Positions 6,824-15,176 are shown, numbered from the stretch's first letter. The stretch: DNA of 26,586 bases from an uncultured Lachnospiraceae bacterium (GCA_910584965.1 CAJUDZ010000039.1:1-26586), one strand, 5' to 3'. The notes: generated from the letters alone by a model not told the origin. Made by a program: numbers and translations.

Positions 6824-8203
6824 ATGGAATTTTACAAAAATATATCGTATATGACAGCGCAGGCTTTTTTTATGTTTTTTATCTATCTGTTTATTGTTCA
6901 CCGGTTCTCCCGGTGGAAAACAGCGGGAATCTGTATCGTTTCCTTTCTGATGCTGAGCGTGACGGATCTTATGAAACTGAACCTGTTCTCTGACAGCGAC
7001 GGCGTTTATCTGGCGGTCACGATTTTCCAGATACTGTTGATTCAGTCTACGGGGCTTCTGATTGCGGAAAAGAGAAACAGCATGGTCTTGTTTATCGGGC
7101 TTACGGCGTCGAATTATGTGCTCGCCGGGACGATCGTATCTTCTGTTTTATATATTTATACGAACAGGGTTGTTTTATCGCTGGCGGGAAGTGTTCTGAT
7201 ACATCTTGTCATTTTATTATTTCTTGTCAATAAGATCAGGGATATATGGCACGCATATCAAAGTGTCGGCTCTATGCAGAACTGGTGGCTGTTATGTCTG
7301 ATTCCGGCTCTTTTTTACTGTGGGTTTGCGTTTCTTACCATGTATCCGTGCAGGCTGGAAGATAATCTGCAAAGCGTGCCGGGAATCCTGATTTTTATCG
7401 TTATGATGTTTGTATCCTATGTGATCGTGTTCCGGTATGTGGAAAGCGAATCCAACAGAAAGAGTGCCTATTGGAAAAACGTGCTTTTCAAATCCTATAT
7501 TAAGGGGTTGGAAAATCAGTATTATCTGGTCGAGCAGGCGGAGAAAAACCTGAAAATATTGAGACATGATATGAGACATTATTCCGGCATGGTTGATCTG
7601 CTGCTGGAACAGGGAGAATATGAAGAAATCCGGAAAGTGACGAAATACATAAACGATGTGGCGGATGAAAACCGTATAACGAAGTACTGCGATAATCTGA
7701 TTGTAAATACGGTGTTGAAAAACATGACGGAAAAAGCGGAAACGCTGGGTATCGAAGTACACCGGGACATCCTTGTGCCGAGAGAAGTGCCGGTCAACGG
7801 CTATGAACTCGCATCGGTCGTCGCCAATCTGTTTGAAAATGCGCTGTTCTGCGTAAAAGAACTGAAGGAAGAAAAACGATACGTGGATGTAAAAATACAC
7901 TGTCTGCAGGATCATCTGCTGATTCATATGCAAAATGCGTATGAACAGGAAATACGGTTTGACGAGCGCAGCGGACTGCCAAGAAGCAGGGCGGGCGGAG
8001 AACACGGCCTGGGAATGCAGAGCGTGCTGGCTTTTTCGGATAAGATCGGCGGCAATATCGGAGCCTATTGTGAAGGCGGTATTTTTCATATCATGATGTT
8101 TGCGAAATTTCAGGATAATATGCGAAAAAAAGGGAACGTTTCCGATCTCAAAAAATGTTATACTGAAACAAACACAGTGAGCGGATATAAAGAGGATGCC
8201 TGA
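6824..8203 (+). CDS. GHKL-type membrane sensor histidine kinase (AgrC-like)
   Basis: The 459-residue protein has about seven membrane segments (roughly 8-28, 35-50, 62-80, 88-112, 115-135, 153-172, 185-205), a coiled linker, then the kinase core. The phosphoacceptor is H248 in LRHDMRHYSGM. The N-box is VVANLFENALF (N335, N339), and the ATP lid has GEHGLGMQSV (392-401). This is the topology of peptide- or quorum-sensing kinases of the AgrC/ComD group. No peptide precursor was found beside it, so the signal is unknown. GGGAG lies before the ATG, and its TGA stop directly abuts the next start codon, implying translational coupling. Confidence 0.92.
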   Translation: MEFYKNISYMTAQAFFMFFIYLFIVHRFSRWKTAGICIVSFLMLSVTDLMKLNLFSDSDGVYLAVTIFQILLIQSTGLLIAEKRNSMVLFIGLTASNYVLAGTIVSSVLYIYTNRVVLSLAGSVLIHLVILLFLVNKIRDIWHAYQSVGSMQNWWLLCLIPALFYCGFAFLTMYPCRLEDNLQSVPGILIFIVMMFVSYVIVFRYVESESNRKSAYWKNVLFKSYIKGLENQYYLVEQAEKNLKILRHDMRHYSGMVDLLLEQGEYEEIRKVTKYINDVADENRITKYCDNLIVNTVLKNMTEKAETLGIEVHRDILVPREVPVNGYELASVVANLFENALFCVKELKEEKRYVDVKIHCLQDHLLIHMQNAYEQEIRFDERSGLPRSRAGGEHGLGMQSVLAFSDKIGGNIGAYCEGGIFHIMMFAKFQDNMRKKGNVSDLKKCYTETNTVSGYKEDA

Positions 8204-10114
8204 ATGCAGAAAATTTTTATCAAATATGCGATCGCGATTTTGACGGTGGCCAGCTTTATGATTTTATTCATCAACTTTTTGTTTTACTGGCATACGTTGG
8301 AGGCGCGCCAGTTTGTTACTTTTCGCACAAAGATAGATCAGGTGATACATACGCTGGAAAATAACAGGCAGGAACTTGCGCTGATGAAGGAAAGTCTGGA
8401 TGAGGATTATCTGACGAGGGCGAGAGCGGCGGCTTATGTTCTGGACAGAGAGGATGTATTGTCGCTGAGCGTGGTGGAAATGCAGTATCTGGCGGATCTT
8501 CTCAATGTGGATGAGCTGCATGTAATCGATGAGAGCGGCTTTATCGTGGCCGGTTCCGTTTCCGAATATGTCGGCATCGATATGAGCAAACATCCGCAGA
8601 CGAACGCCTTTCTTGCGCTTTTGGAAAGCGATGTGGAAGGCGCTTATCTGATTCAGGAACCTCAGCCGAACGCCGCGGAAAACAAAATAATGCAGTATGT
8701 CGGGGTTGCCAGAAACGGAAGAAAAGGGGTTGTGCAGGTCGGTTTTGAACCGAAACGGCAGCTGGAAGCACAGTCGAGAAACACCTACGATTATATCTTC
8801 TTCCGGTTTCCGATGAATGTGGAAGAGGAACTTTATGTCATGGATTATGATACCGGGATTATGCTGGGACATTCCGGCGGCCTCTTACAGCAATACCGGG
8901 GGGATTGTTACCGGCTGGAGAAGCTGCTTGACTGTACGGACGGCGCTTACCGGAAAGGAAAAGACGGCCGGCTGATGTATGTGGTCAGCGAGCGGTATGA
9001 CGATGTGCTACTTTGCGCCGCGCTTCCGGCGGATGTTCTGTTCCGGGAGCTGTTCAGAAATACGCTGCATACTTTTCTTTACCTGTTGTTTGTTATGATC
9101 GCGGTTATTCTGCTCCTGATATACCTTGCCAGACGGAAAGTAATCGGCGGAATCCATCAGATAATTGAAAAACTGACAGAGATAACGAACGGCAATCTGG
9201 ATATTACGATAGATGTGGGCGGCAATCGGGAATTTCAGGCGCTGAGCGGCGGAATCAACAAAATGGTAAAGCGCATTATCAGCCTTTCCGATCGTGTTTC
9301 CGATATTATTGAGGTCAGCGGAATCCCGCTTGCGGCTTTCCGGTATGGAAGCGGAGATCCTTACGTATTTGTGACATCAGGGTTCGGCGCGCTGTTGAAT
9401 ATTCCGGACAGGGAGGTTGCGGCGCTGTGCAGAGACGTGCCGTCGTTTGAAGGTTATATGAAGCGGCTTACGGAAGCGTCTGTCGAAGGAGAGGAAGACG
9501 TCTGCCAGATCGGCGAAGACAGGTATATCCGCATCCATATGTCCGAATCTCCGGAAGCAAAGCTGGGCGTAATCATCGATGTGACCGGCGATATCATGGA
9601 GAAACGAGAGATGCGTTATGAAAATATCCATGACCCGTTGACCGGACTTTATAAATATCAATATTTTAAAAAGATGACAGAAGAAATTCTTCGCAATATA
9701 CCGGAAGGAAAAGGCTGTGCTGCGGTAATGCTTGACCTGGATTACTTTAAAGACATCAATGATACATACGGCCACGACGTGGGCGATCGGTATCTGCAAA
9801 GTTTTTCCTCCGTAATGGAGTTTATGCCGAAGGAACATTTCCTGACGGCAAGACGCTCCGGCGATGAATTCTGCATGCTCATCTTTGACTGCAGGAGCAG
9901 CGACGACATCGTAGGATATTTGCATGACTTTTATGAGCTGCTCGGCAGGCATCAGGTCGCGTTGTCAGATACGCAGACCGGAACCATAAGCGCCTCATCA
10001 GGGTTCGCATGGACTGACAACAGGAATACGGATATCTCTGATCTTCTGAACCGTGCGGACGAGGCGCTTTATGAGGTAAAGCGGGATAAGAAAGGGACTT
10101 TCCGGGGATATTGA
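8204..10114 (+). CDS. Membrane diguanylate cyclase-like protein (Cache-like sensor, HAMP, PAS-like, GGDEF)
   Basis: The 636-residue protein contains TM1 (about 10-28), an extracytoplasmic Cache-like sensor (about 32-285), TM2 (288-308), a HAMP linker (309-362), a PAS-like segment (365-465) and a GGDEF domain (470-636). The metal-binding Asp is in MLDLDYFKDINDTYGHDVGD (D511, with D519/N520), and the signature loop reads RSGDEF (551-556), so Gly-1 of GGDEF is Ser. No RxxD inhibitory site appears five residues before the loop. It probably makes cyclic di-GMP at the membrane, but the S substitution leaves activity open. The ATG abuts the kinase stop, AGAGG lies about 9 nt upstream, and it is last in the cluster. 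Confidence 0.9.
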   Translation: MQKIFIKYAIAILTVASFMILFINFLFYWHTLEARQFVTFRTKIDQVIHTLENNRQELALMKESLDEDYLTRARAAAYVLDREDVLSLSVVEMQYLADLLNVDELHVIDESGFIVAGSVSEYVGIDMSKHPQTNAFLALLESDVEGAYLIQEPQPNAAENKIMQYVGVARNGRKGVVQVGFEPKRQLEAQSRNTYDYIFFRFPMNVEEELYVMDYDTGIMLGHSGGLLQQYRGDCYRLEKLLDCTDGAYRKGKDGRLMYVVSERYDDVLLCAALPADVLFRELFRNTLHTFLYLLFVMIAVILLLIYLARRKVIGGIHQIIEKLTEITNGNLDITIDVGGNREFQALSGGINKMVKRIISLSDRVSDIIEVSGIPLAAFRYGSGDPYVFVTSGFGALLNIPDREVAALCRDVPSFEGYMKRLTEASVEGEEDVCQIGEDRYIRIHMSESPEAKLGVIIDVTGDIMEKREMRYENIHDPLTGLYKYQYFKKMTEEILRNIPEGKGCAAVMLDLDYFKDINDTYGHDVGDRYLQSFSSVMEFMPKEHFLTARRSGDEFCMLIFDCRSSDDIVGYLHDFYELLGRHQVALSDTQTGTISASSGFAWTDNRNTDISDLLNRADEALYEVKRDKKGTFRGY

Positions 10115-10142
10115 CGGGTAAGAGAATATTTAAAATCCGGTC

Positions 10143-10172
10143 TTGACAGGACAATGTTCTTTGTGATATGTT
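10143..10172 (+). promoter_or_regulatory. Promoter of the thrS T-box transcript
   Basis: TTGACA (10143-10148), an 18-nt spacer and TATGTT (10167-10172) precede the T-box leader by a few bases. Confidence 0.7.
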
Positions 10173-10177
10173 AGATC

Positions 10178-10481
10178 AAACATAAAAAAGCAATGACGGA
10201 AAGAGTAGTTTACAGGAAGCATGCAGAGAGGATGGCGGAAGGTGAAAGTCATCTATGCCCAGTGTTTACGAAAACCAATCCGGAGCTGTTGTGCGGAAGA
10301 AATGGAAAGGGAGTGCCCGAACCGGTCATCGGGCCGGAATGATATCCGTTTTGAAAGCACAGCCGTATGCCTGCGTTAAAGGATAGGATTTGTTGGAATC
10401 CGAAGTGAAAAGTCAAGGTGGAACCGTGCATGATGATGCACCCTTGGATATGCGTTAAGCGTATCCGTGGGTGCTTTTTTT
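10178..10481 (+). promoter_or_regulatory. T-box leader (tRNA-Thr sensing) upstream of thrS
   Basis: The leader begins near a GCAATGACGGAAAGAGTA block typical of T-boxes. It has an AGAGAGGATGG stem I element (10235-10245), a specifier ACC (10274-10276) followed by A and TCCGGAG, and the T-box core AAGGTGGAACCGTGC (10415-10429). A strong terminator follows (10438-10481): GCACCC and GGATATGCG pair with GCGTATCC and GGGTGC before seven Ts. Uncharged tRNA-Thr would prevent termination and raise thrS expression. The specifier was placed by eye; ACG at 10268-10270 is also a Thr codon but sits less well. Confidence 0.9.
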
Positions 10482-10568
10482 CAGCTTTCTTTTTTATGTT
10501 CAGGGAATGCAGAGGCATTTTCCGTAGTTGGCAGAGGAACAGGACAATGAGACAGAGGAGGCTTGAAC

Positions 10569-12401
10569 ATGAAGGTATTGAGAAGTAACGGTGAAGTTTA
10601 TGAAGGAAACTTTGAGGAAAAGGAGGTGCGGCAGGCATTCTGGCATACGAGCGCGCATATGCTGGCACAGGCTGTCAAAGAATTATATCCGGACACAAAG
10701 TGCGCGATCGGACCGGCGATTGAAAACGGGTTCTATTATGATTTCCGGTTTTCTTTTCCGTTTGAAGAGGAACATCTGAAGGCGGTGGAAGAGAAGATGT
10801 ACGAGATTGCCGAAAAATCCCTTTCTTTACAGGTGTATCCGGTTTCCGGAGAGGAAGCGCTCGCGCATATGGAAGCGCAGGGAGAATGCTTCAAAAAGGA
10901 ACTGATCGAAGAACTGATGAAGGAAGAATCCGCACAGGAAGCGCCTGAACTGACTTTTTACAGACAGGGGGCTTATACGGAATTTTGCAGAGGGCCGCAT
11001 ATCGTAAATACGAGTTATGTGAAGGCGGTAAAGCTTTTAAACATCGCGGGGGCCTATTGGCGCGGAGACGAGAAAAACGAAATGCTGACGCGGATCTACG
11101 GCATTTCTTTTCCGAAAAAATCCGGCTTAAAAGATTATCTGCATATGCTGGAAGAGGCGAAAAAGAGAGATCACAGGAGGCTGGGAAAGGAACTGGGCCT
11201 GTTTATGATGTCGGAAGAAGGACCGGGATTTCCCTTTTTCTTACCGAAAGGAATGGTTCTGAAAAATATCCTGATCGAATATTGGAGAAAGATTCATATG
11301 CGGGAGGAATATCAGGAGATTTCAACGCCGGTCATGCTGAAAAAAACGTTATGGGAAACATCCGGCCATTGGGAGCATTACCGGGAAAAGATGTATACTT
11401 CGGCCGTGGACGGGGAAGAGTATGCCGTTAAGCCGATGAGCTGTCCGGGCGGCATGCTTGTTTTCAAAAATGAGCCGCGTTCATACAGGGATCTTCCGCT
11501 GCGTCTTGCGGAACTGGGGCTGGTTCACCGCAATGAAAAATCGGGCCAGCTGCATGGTCTGATGCGGGTCTGCGCTTTCACGCAGGATGATGCCCATATT
11601 TTTATGACAAGAGAACAGATCATTCCGGAGATTCAGAAGGTAATGCGGCTGATTCAGGAAGTATACGAAAAGTTTGGATTTTCCTATTTTGTGGAGCTTT
11701 CCACGAGACCGGAAAGCAGCATCGGAAGCGAAGAAGAATGGGAGCTTGCGACGAATGCGCTCATACAGGCGGCGCAGTCGCTCGGCATGCCCTATGTGGT
11801 CAACGAGGGGGACGGCGCTTTTTACGGGCCGAAACTGGATTTCCATCTGAAAGATTCCATCGGCCGGACATGGCAGTGCGGCACAATTCAGTTAGACTTC
11901 CAGCTTCCGGCGAGATTTGAGGCGGAATATACGGGGGCGGACGGCCGAAAGCACCGCCCGATCATGATTCACCGCGTCGTATACGGTTCGATGGAGCGGT
12001 TTATCGGTATCCTGATCGAACATTATGCCGGGAAATTTCCGGTCTGGCTGGCGCCGGTGCAGGCGAAAATTCTGACGGTTTCCGACAAACATCGGGATTA
12101 CGGAATGGAAGTCCTGCAAAAATGCAGGGAGGCCGGCATTCGTGCTGAGATCGATCTGCGGGACGAAAAGCTGGGATACAGGATTCGGGAAGCGCAGCTT
12201 GAGAAAGTGCCGTTTATGCTGATTATCGGGGAAAAAGAACAGTCCGCCGGGACGCTGTCCGTGCGGCTGAGGGATGCGGAGAGCCGGCCGGCAGGAGAGG
12301 ACCGGTCGATACAGGAAGACCGGCACACACAGGAAGACCGGTTGTCGGGGATTTCTTTTGAACAATTCCGGGATTTGTGTTACCATGAGGAAAAGGCGTA
12401 A
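10569..12401 (+). CDS. thrS: Threonyl-tRNA synthetase, short form lacking a TGS domain
   Basis: The 610-residue enzyme charges tRNA-Thr. The N2 editing domain has the HxxxH motif (H26, H30 in WHTSAHML) and EFCRGPH (about 138-144). The catalytic core has zinc ligands C292 (MSCPGGM), H343 (DDAHIF) and H468 (IHRVV), and the anticodon-binding domain spans about 495-570. The usual N-terminal TGS domain of about 60 residues is missing: only about 20 residues precede the editing domain. An in-frame TGA lies just upstream of the start, so the start is not misplaced. GGAGG lies 8 nt before the ATG. Near the C-terminus (577-594) is a six-residue repeat EDRSIQ/EDRHTQ/EDRLSG not expected in the family. 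Confidence 0.95.
   Translation: MKVLRSNGEVYEGNFEEKEVRQAFWHTSAHMLAQAVKELYPDTKCAIGPAIENGFYYDFRFSFPFEEEHLKAVEEKMYEIAEKSLSLQVYPVSGEEALAHMEAQGECFKKELIEELMKEESAQEAPELTFYRQGAYTEFCRGPHIVNTSYVKAVKLLNIAGAYWRGDEKNEMLTRIYGISFPKKSGLKDYLHMLEEAKKRDHRRLGKELGLFMMSEEGPGFPFFLPKGMVLKNILIEYWRKIHMREEYQEISTPVMLKKTLWETSGHWEHYREKMYTSAVDGEEYAVKPMSCPGGMLVFKNEPRSYRDLPLRLAELGLVHRNEKSGQLHGLMRVCAFTQDDAHIFMTREQIIPEIQKVMRLIQEVYEKFGFSYFVELSTRPESSIGSEEEWELATNALIQAAQSLGMPYVVNEGDGAFYGPKLDFHLKDSIGRTWQCGTIQLDFQLPARFEAEYTGADGRKHRPIMIHRVVYGSMERFIGILIEHYAGKFPVWLAPVQAKILTVSDKHRDYGMEVLQKCREAGIRAEIDLRDEKLGYRIREAQLEKVPFMLIIGEKEQSAGTLSVRLRDAESRPAGEDRSIQEDRHTQEDRLSGISFEQFRDLCYHEEKA
12297..12350 (+). repeat. Three in-frame 18-bp tandem repeats inside thrS
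   Basis: Units 12297-12314, 12315-12332 and 12333-12350 share GARGACCGG at their starts and encode EDRSIQ, EDRHTQ and EDRLSG. The period keeps the reading frame. They lie between the anticodon-binding domain and the last 16 residues of ThrRS. Confidence 0.8.
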
Positions 12402-12421
12402 GAGCGGAATCATTCCGCTCT
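12401..12421 (+). other. Hairpin after thrS without a T run
   Basis: AGAGCGGA-ATCAT-TCCGCTCT starts at the thrS stop codon. No T run follows, so it is more likely an RNA-stabilising or partial attenuating hairpin in a thrS-alkyltransferase transcript than a full terminator. Confidence 0.5.
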
Positions 12422-12463
12422 GCCAAAAAGCCGGCCGGCAGGAAGGAAATCCGGAGTTGTAAA

Positions 12464-12775
12464 GTGAAGAAAACGGTTTTACAGGAAGCTTTGATATATG
12501 AAATTCTTTCCGTCGTGGAAGAAATACCGGAAGGAAAGGCGGCAACTTACGGGCAGATTGCGAAGCTGATCGGCCGGGATAAGAATGCGCGGCTTGTCGG
12601 GAAGGTGCTCGGCATGGCGCAGTATTACGGCGATTATCCCTGCCATCGGGTCGTCAATCATGCCGGCCGCCTTGTTCCCGGCTGGCGGGAACAGCGTTTC
12701 CTGCTGCAAAAAGAAGGCGTGCCGTTTAAAGACGAAGGGCATGTGGATTTGAAAAAGTGCCGGTGGGAAGGATAA
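12464..12775 (+). CDS. Single-domain MGMT-family protein (DNA alkyltransferase or nucleotide-damage sensor)
   Basis: The 103-residue protein consists only of the alkyltransferase DNA-binding domain (VVEEIPEGKAATYGQIAKLIG, then YYGDYPCHRVVNHAGRLVPG). The acceptor-type cysteine is retained (C60 in PCHR). Alkyltransferase-like (ATL) proteins of this size usually have Trp or another residue there, so this one could still accept alkyl groups. The start is GTG at 12464 with GGAG about 9 nt upstream. It lies 62 nt after thrS with no clear terminator, so co-transcription is likely. A full-length methyltransferase is also encoded at 3727-4233. Confidence 0.87.
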   Translation: MKKTVLQEALIYEILSVVEEIPEGKAATYGQIAKLIGRDKNARLVGKVLGMAQYYGDYPCHRVVNHAGRLVPGWREQRFLLQKEGVPFKDEGHVDLKKCRWEG

Positions 12776-12847
12776 ATCCGAAAACGCAGAGTAAGGAACC
12801 GTAATAATAAATAACTGTAAAGAAAACGATTGTAAAATAAAAGATTA

Positions 12848-14179
12848 ATGGGAAAACACATGAAAAGTAAAACGGGGTATACAATGAAAGACGGATATCA
12901 TCACCGGAAAAAAACTAGAATTTTCTTCGGACTCGCCGCCTTGCTGTCGGGCTGCATTCTGACATTCTTTTTATATGTGATATGGAAAGATGCCGCGGCG
13001 CCGGAACTTACGGTGATTGCGCTGCATCGGGATGCAGCCGTCATTTCGGGGAAAGGTGCGGAAGCGGACGGCAGTATCGTGCGGATTAAACAGGGCGGCC
13101 GCTATCGGATAGAAGGAGAGCTGGAAGACGGTCAGATTTATGTGGATTGTGAAGACGACGGCGCTGTCTTTCTGGAACTGAACGGGGTTCACATTGAGAA
13201 TCCGTCGGACGCCGCCATTTATATAGAACATGCAGAACATACGACAATACTGCTGGAGGAAGGAACCGCAAACCGGCTGCAAAGCGGCCGAAAGAAGGAG
13301 AAAGGCGGCGACGGCGCGGTCATATACGCGAATGACGATCTTTTACTTACAGGGGCCGGTGAACTTCTTGTAATCGGACGGCTGAATCACGGGATTCAGT
13401 CGAAGGGAAGCCTTCGCATTGACGGCGGAAAAATCGAAGTGGAAGCTGTGGGAAACGCCGTCAAGGGAAAGGACTCCGTCATAATCGGGGGCGGCGATTT
13501 CCGGATCAGTGCCGCCGGAAAAGGCATTCAGGCGAAATACGAGCTTTTTATTACAGGAGGGAATTTCACGATTGCGGAGTCGGAGGAAGGGCTGGAAGCG
13601 AATCAGGTGATCATAGAGGGCGGCGTTTTCGATATTTATGCCGAAGACGACGGTATCAATGCCAATGGCGGTGAGGACAAACAGAAGAAAAAGCCTTCCG
13701 AGGATATCGTGGAAACGATGCCGAATCTGATCATCAGAGGCGGCTTGCTGCATATCAATGCGGAAGGCGACGGTCTGGACTCCAACGGTAATCTTCTGAT
13801 CGAAGGCGGTGAAATTGTGATAGACGGTCCCGTAAAAGACGACGACGGGCCGCTTGATTATGGGAAGGAAAACGACGGAGTCTGTAAGATTACGGGCGGA
13901 ATCGTTCTGGCAGTCGGCAGTTCCGGCATGGCGGAGACTTTTGATGAAAGCTCCGGACAATGTTCATTCCGCTGTCTGTTCGAAGAATCTTATGAAGCGG
14001 GCAGCGAAATCGTGATCGCCGATGCGGACGGAAAAGAGCTGTACCGGCATACGGCGGCCAAAACAGGCGCGTCCGTCGTGTTCAGCAGCCCGGCGCTCGT
14101 ACAGGGCGGAACCTATACGCTGCGGGTGGGAACGCGGACGGTGGAAATCGTACAGGACAGTGTTTCGACCGGAAAATAA
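12848..14179 (+). CDS. Membrane-anchored carbohydrate-binding domain protein (Cthe_2159-like beta-helix)
   Basis: The 443-residue protein has a basic N-terminus, one TM segment (about 24-46) and a long extracytoplasmic part with parallel beta-helix rungs. Repeated turns include GNAVKGKDSVIIGGGDFRI, GKGIQAKYELFITGGNFTI, EGLEANQVIIEGGVFDI and GDGLDSNGNLLIEGGEIVI. This matches the Cthe_2159/DUF4353 carbohydrate-binding family, whose founder binds cellulose and pectin. The Asp-rich turns (AEDDGINANGGED, DDDGP) could hold calcium. The start is uncertain: the ATG at 12848 lacks a good ribosome site, while 12860 and 12884 (CGGGG 7 nt upstream) are alternatives. No adjacent gene explains its substrate. 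Confidence 0.85.
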   Translation: MGKHMKSKTGYTMKDGYHHRKKTRIFFGLAALLSGCILTFFLYVIWKDAAAPELTVIALHRDAAVISGKGAEADGSIVRIKQGGRYRIEGELEDGQIYVDCEDDGAVFLELNGVHIENPSDAAIYIEHAEHTTILLEEGTANRLQSGRKKEKGGDGAVIYANDDLLLTGAGELLVIGRLNHGIQSKGSLRIDGGKIEVEAVGNAVKGKDSVIIGGGDFRISAAGKGIQAKYELFITGGNFTIAESEEGLEANQVIIEGGVFDIYAEDDGINANGGEDKQKKKPSEDIVETMPNLIIRGGLLHINAEGDGLDSNGNLLIEGGEIVIDGPVKDDDGPLDYGKENDGVCKITGGIVLAVGSSGMAETFDESSGQCSFRCLFEESYEAGSEIVIADADGKELYRHTAAKTGASVVFSSPALVQGGTYTLRVGTRTVEIVQDSVSTGK

Positions 14180-14192
14180 AAGGCCGGCGTCA

Positions 14193-15056
14193 TTAAGATT
14201 CCCATTGTCCGCTTCCGCTGTTTTCATTCCGCCATTGTCTGGGGGAAATTCCGTAAGTATTTTTGAAGGCTCTGGAAAAGTGGAGCTGGTTCGGATAGCC
14301 CACGGCGTTTCCGATGTCTCCGACGGACAGTCCGGTCAGCTTCAGCAGTTCCGTCGCTTTGGTCATCCGGTAGGAAATCAGAAAATCCTGTGGGGACTTC
14401 CCCGTATTTTCCCGGAAAATTTTTCCGAAATAGCTTCGGTTCAGCCCACAGAAAGAAGCGATCTCTTCAATGGAAATATCATTCTGAAAATTCTGCTCAA
14501 TAAAAGAAAAGGCTTCCTTAATATAGAAGTCGCGTAAACTGTTCCCCTTATTGACCTGTCCGGAAGTGGCGGAACGGACGAAACTGTCGATGAACAGATA
14601 AAGATGTCCGATCAGGTGAAAAGGGGACTCGTCTTTGTGGTTGACAATATATAACATTTCCTGTTTCATGGATTCCAGAATATCTTTATAGCGCGCCCTG
14701 TAAACCGGCTGATCGGGAGAAAGCCCGGCCAGTTCTACGGTTTCTTTAGCGCGGAGCCCGTCAAATTCAATCCAGACATATTCCCAGGGAATCTCGTGGT
14801 CCGCAATATAGGTGCAGATCTGATGCGGAAAAATCATAAATCCCTGCCCGCTTTTGATCTGGTAAGTGTCAGTCGTTCCTTTGGAGTTATTGGCGTACAG
14901 TGTCCCGGTGCCGGACAGGCAGAAATGGAAAAGATAGTGGTTTCTTGCCGCCGGTCCAAACGAATGGGAAGGGTCGCACTGTTCCCATCCGAACTGGTAC
15001 AATCCCAGATCGACAAAATTTTCGCTTGGAAAAACTGAAAAAATCACTTCGCTCAT
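14193..15056 (-). CDS. AraC-family regulator, likely of the alpha-galactoside operon
   Basis: The 287-residue protein has an N-terminal AraC cupin (about 10-110: FHFCLSGTGTLYANN, IKSGQGFMIFPHQICTYIAD, WEYVWIEFDG) and a C-terminal double helix-turn-helix (about 180-280). The latter includes ISIEEIASFCGLNRSYFGKIFRENTGKSPQDFL and LSVGDIGNAVGYPNQLHFSRAFKNTYGISPRQWR. The cupin resembles the MsmR/RafR group controlling alpha-galactoside genes. It diverges from the transporter operon across a 358-bp gap, the usual arrangement for a dedicated activator. The ATG at 15056 has a weak AAGAGA ribosome site. Its 3' end converges closely with the beta-helix gene (13-bp gap). Confidence 0.92.
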   Translation of the reverse strand: MSEVIFSVFPSENFVDLGLYQFGWEQCDPSHSFGPAARNHYLFHFCLSGTGTLYANNSKGTTDTYQIKSGQGFMIFPHQICTYIADHEIPWEYVWIEFDGLRAKETVELAGLSPDQPVYRARYKDILESMKQEMLYIVNHKDESPFHLIGHLYLFIDSFVRSATSGQVNKGNSLRDFYIKEAFSFIEQNFQNDISIEEIASFCGLNRSYFGKIFRENTGKSPQDFLISYRMTKATELLKLTGLSVGDIGNAVGYPNQLHFSRAFKNTYGISPRQWRNENSGSGQWES

Positions 15057-15087
15057 GCATGTCTCTTTTCTTTTTTGTATTATGATG

Positions 15088-15115
15088 CCATATCCCAGAT
15101 GGACAAGTGGATTAT
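15088..15115 (-). promoter_or_regulatory. Candidate promoter of the AraC regulator gene
   Basis: On the minus strand TTGTCC is followed after 16 nt by CATAAT, just upstream of the AraC start. A moderate match. Confidence 0.45.
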
Positions 15116-15148
15116 CGCATAATATTCACATAGTATAAAGTTTACAGG

Positions 15149-15176
15149 AAGAATACCCGAATTTCAAGGTATTCTT
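15149..15176. promoter_or_regulatory. Inverted repeat in the AraC/transporter intergenic region
   Basis: AAGAATACC (15149-15157) and GGTATTCTT (15168-15176) form a perfect 9-bp inverted repeat with a 10-nt loop between the divergent genes. It could be an operator or a hairpin. The following stretch (15180-15300) shows no further structure I can support. Confidence 0.5.

Noticed and set aside
7292..8089. Minus-strand 265-residue frame opposite the GHKL kinase
   Set aside because: The kinase strand has all catalytic boxes; the reverse frame is rich in His and Phe as expected of a shadow.
10249..10668. Minus-strand 139-residue frame over the thrS leader
   Set aside because: It covers a clear T-box structure and the start of thrS; composition is that of an antisense shadow.
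12464..12775. Calling it an ATL protein with a non-reactive site
   Set aside because: The PCHR cysteine is present, so the defining ATL substitution is absent.
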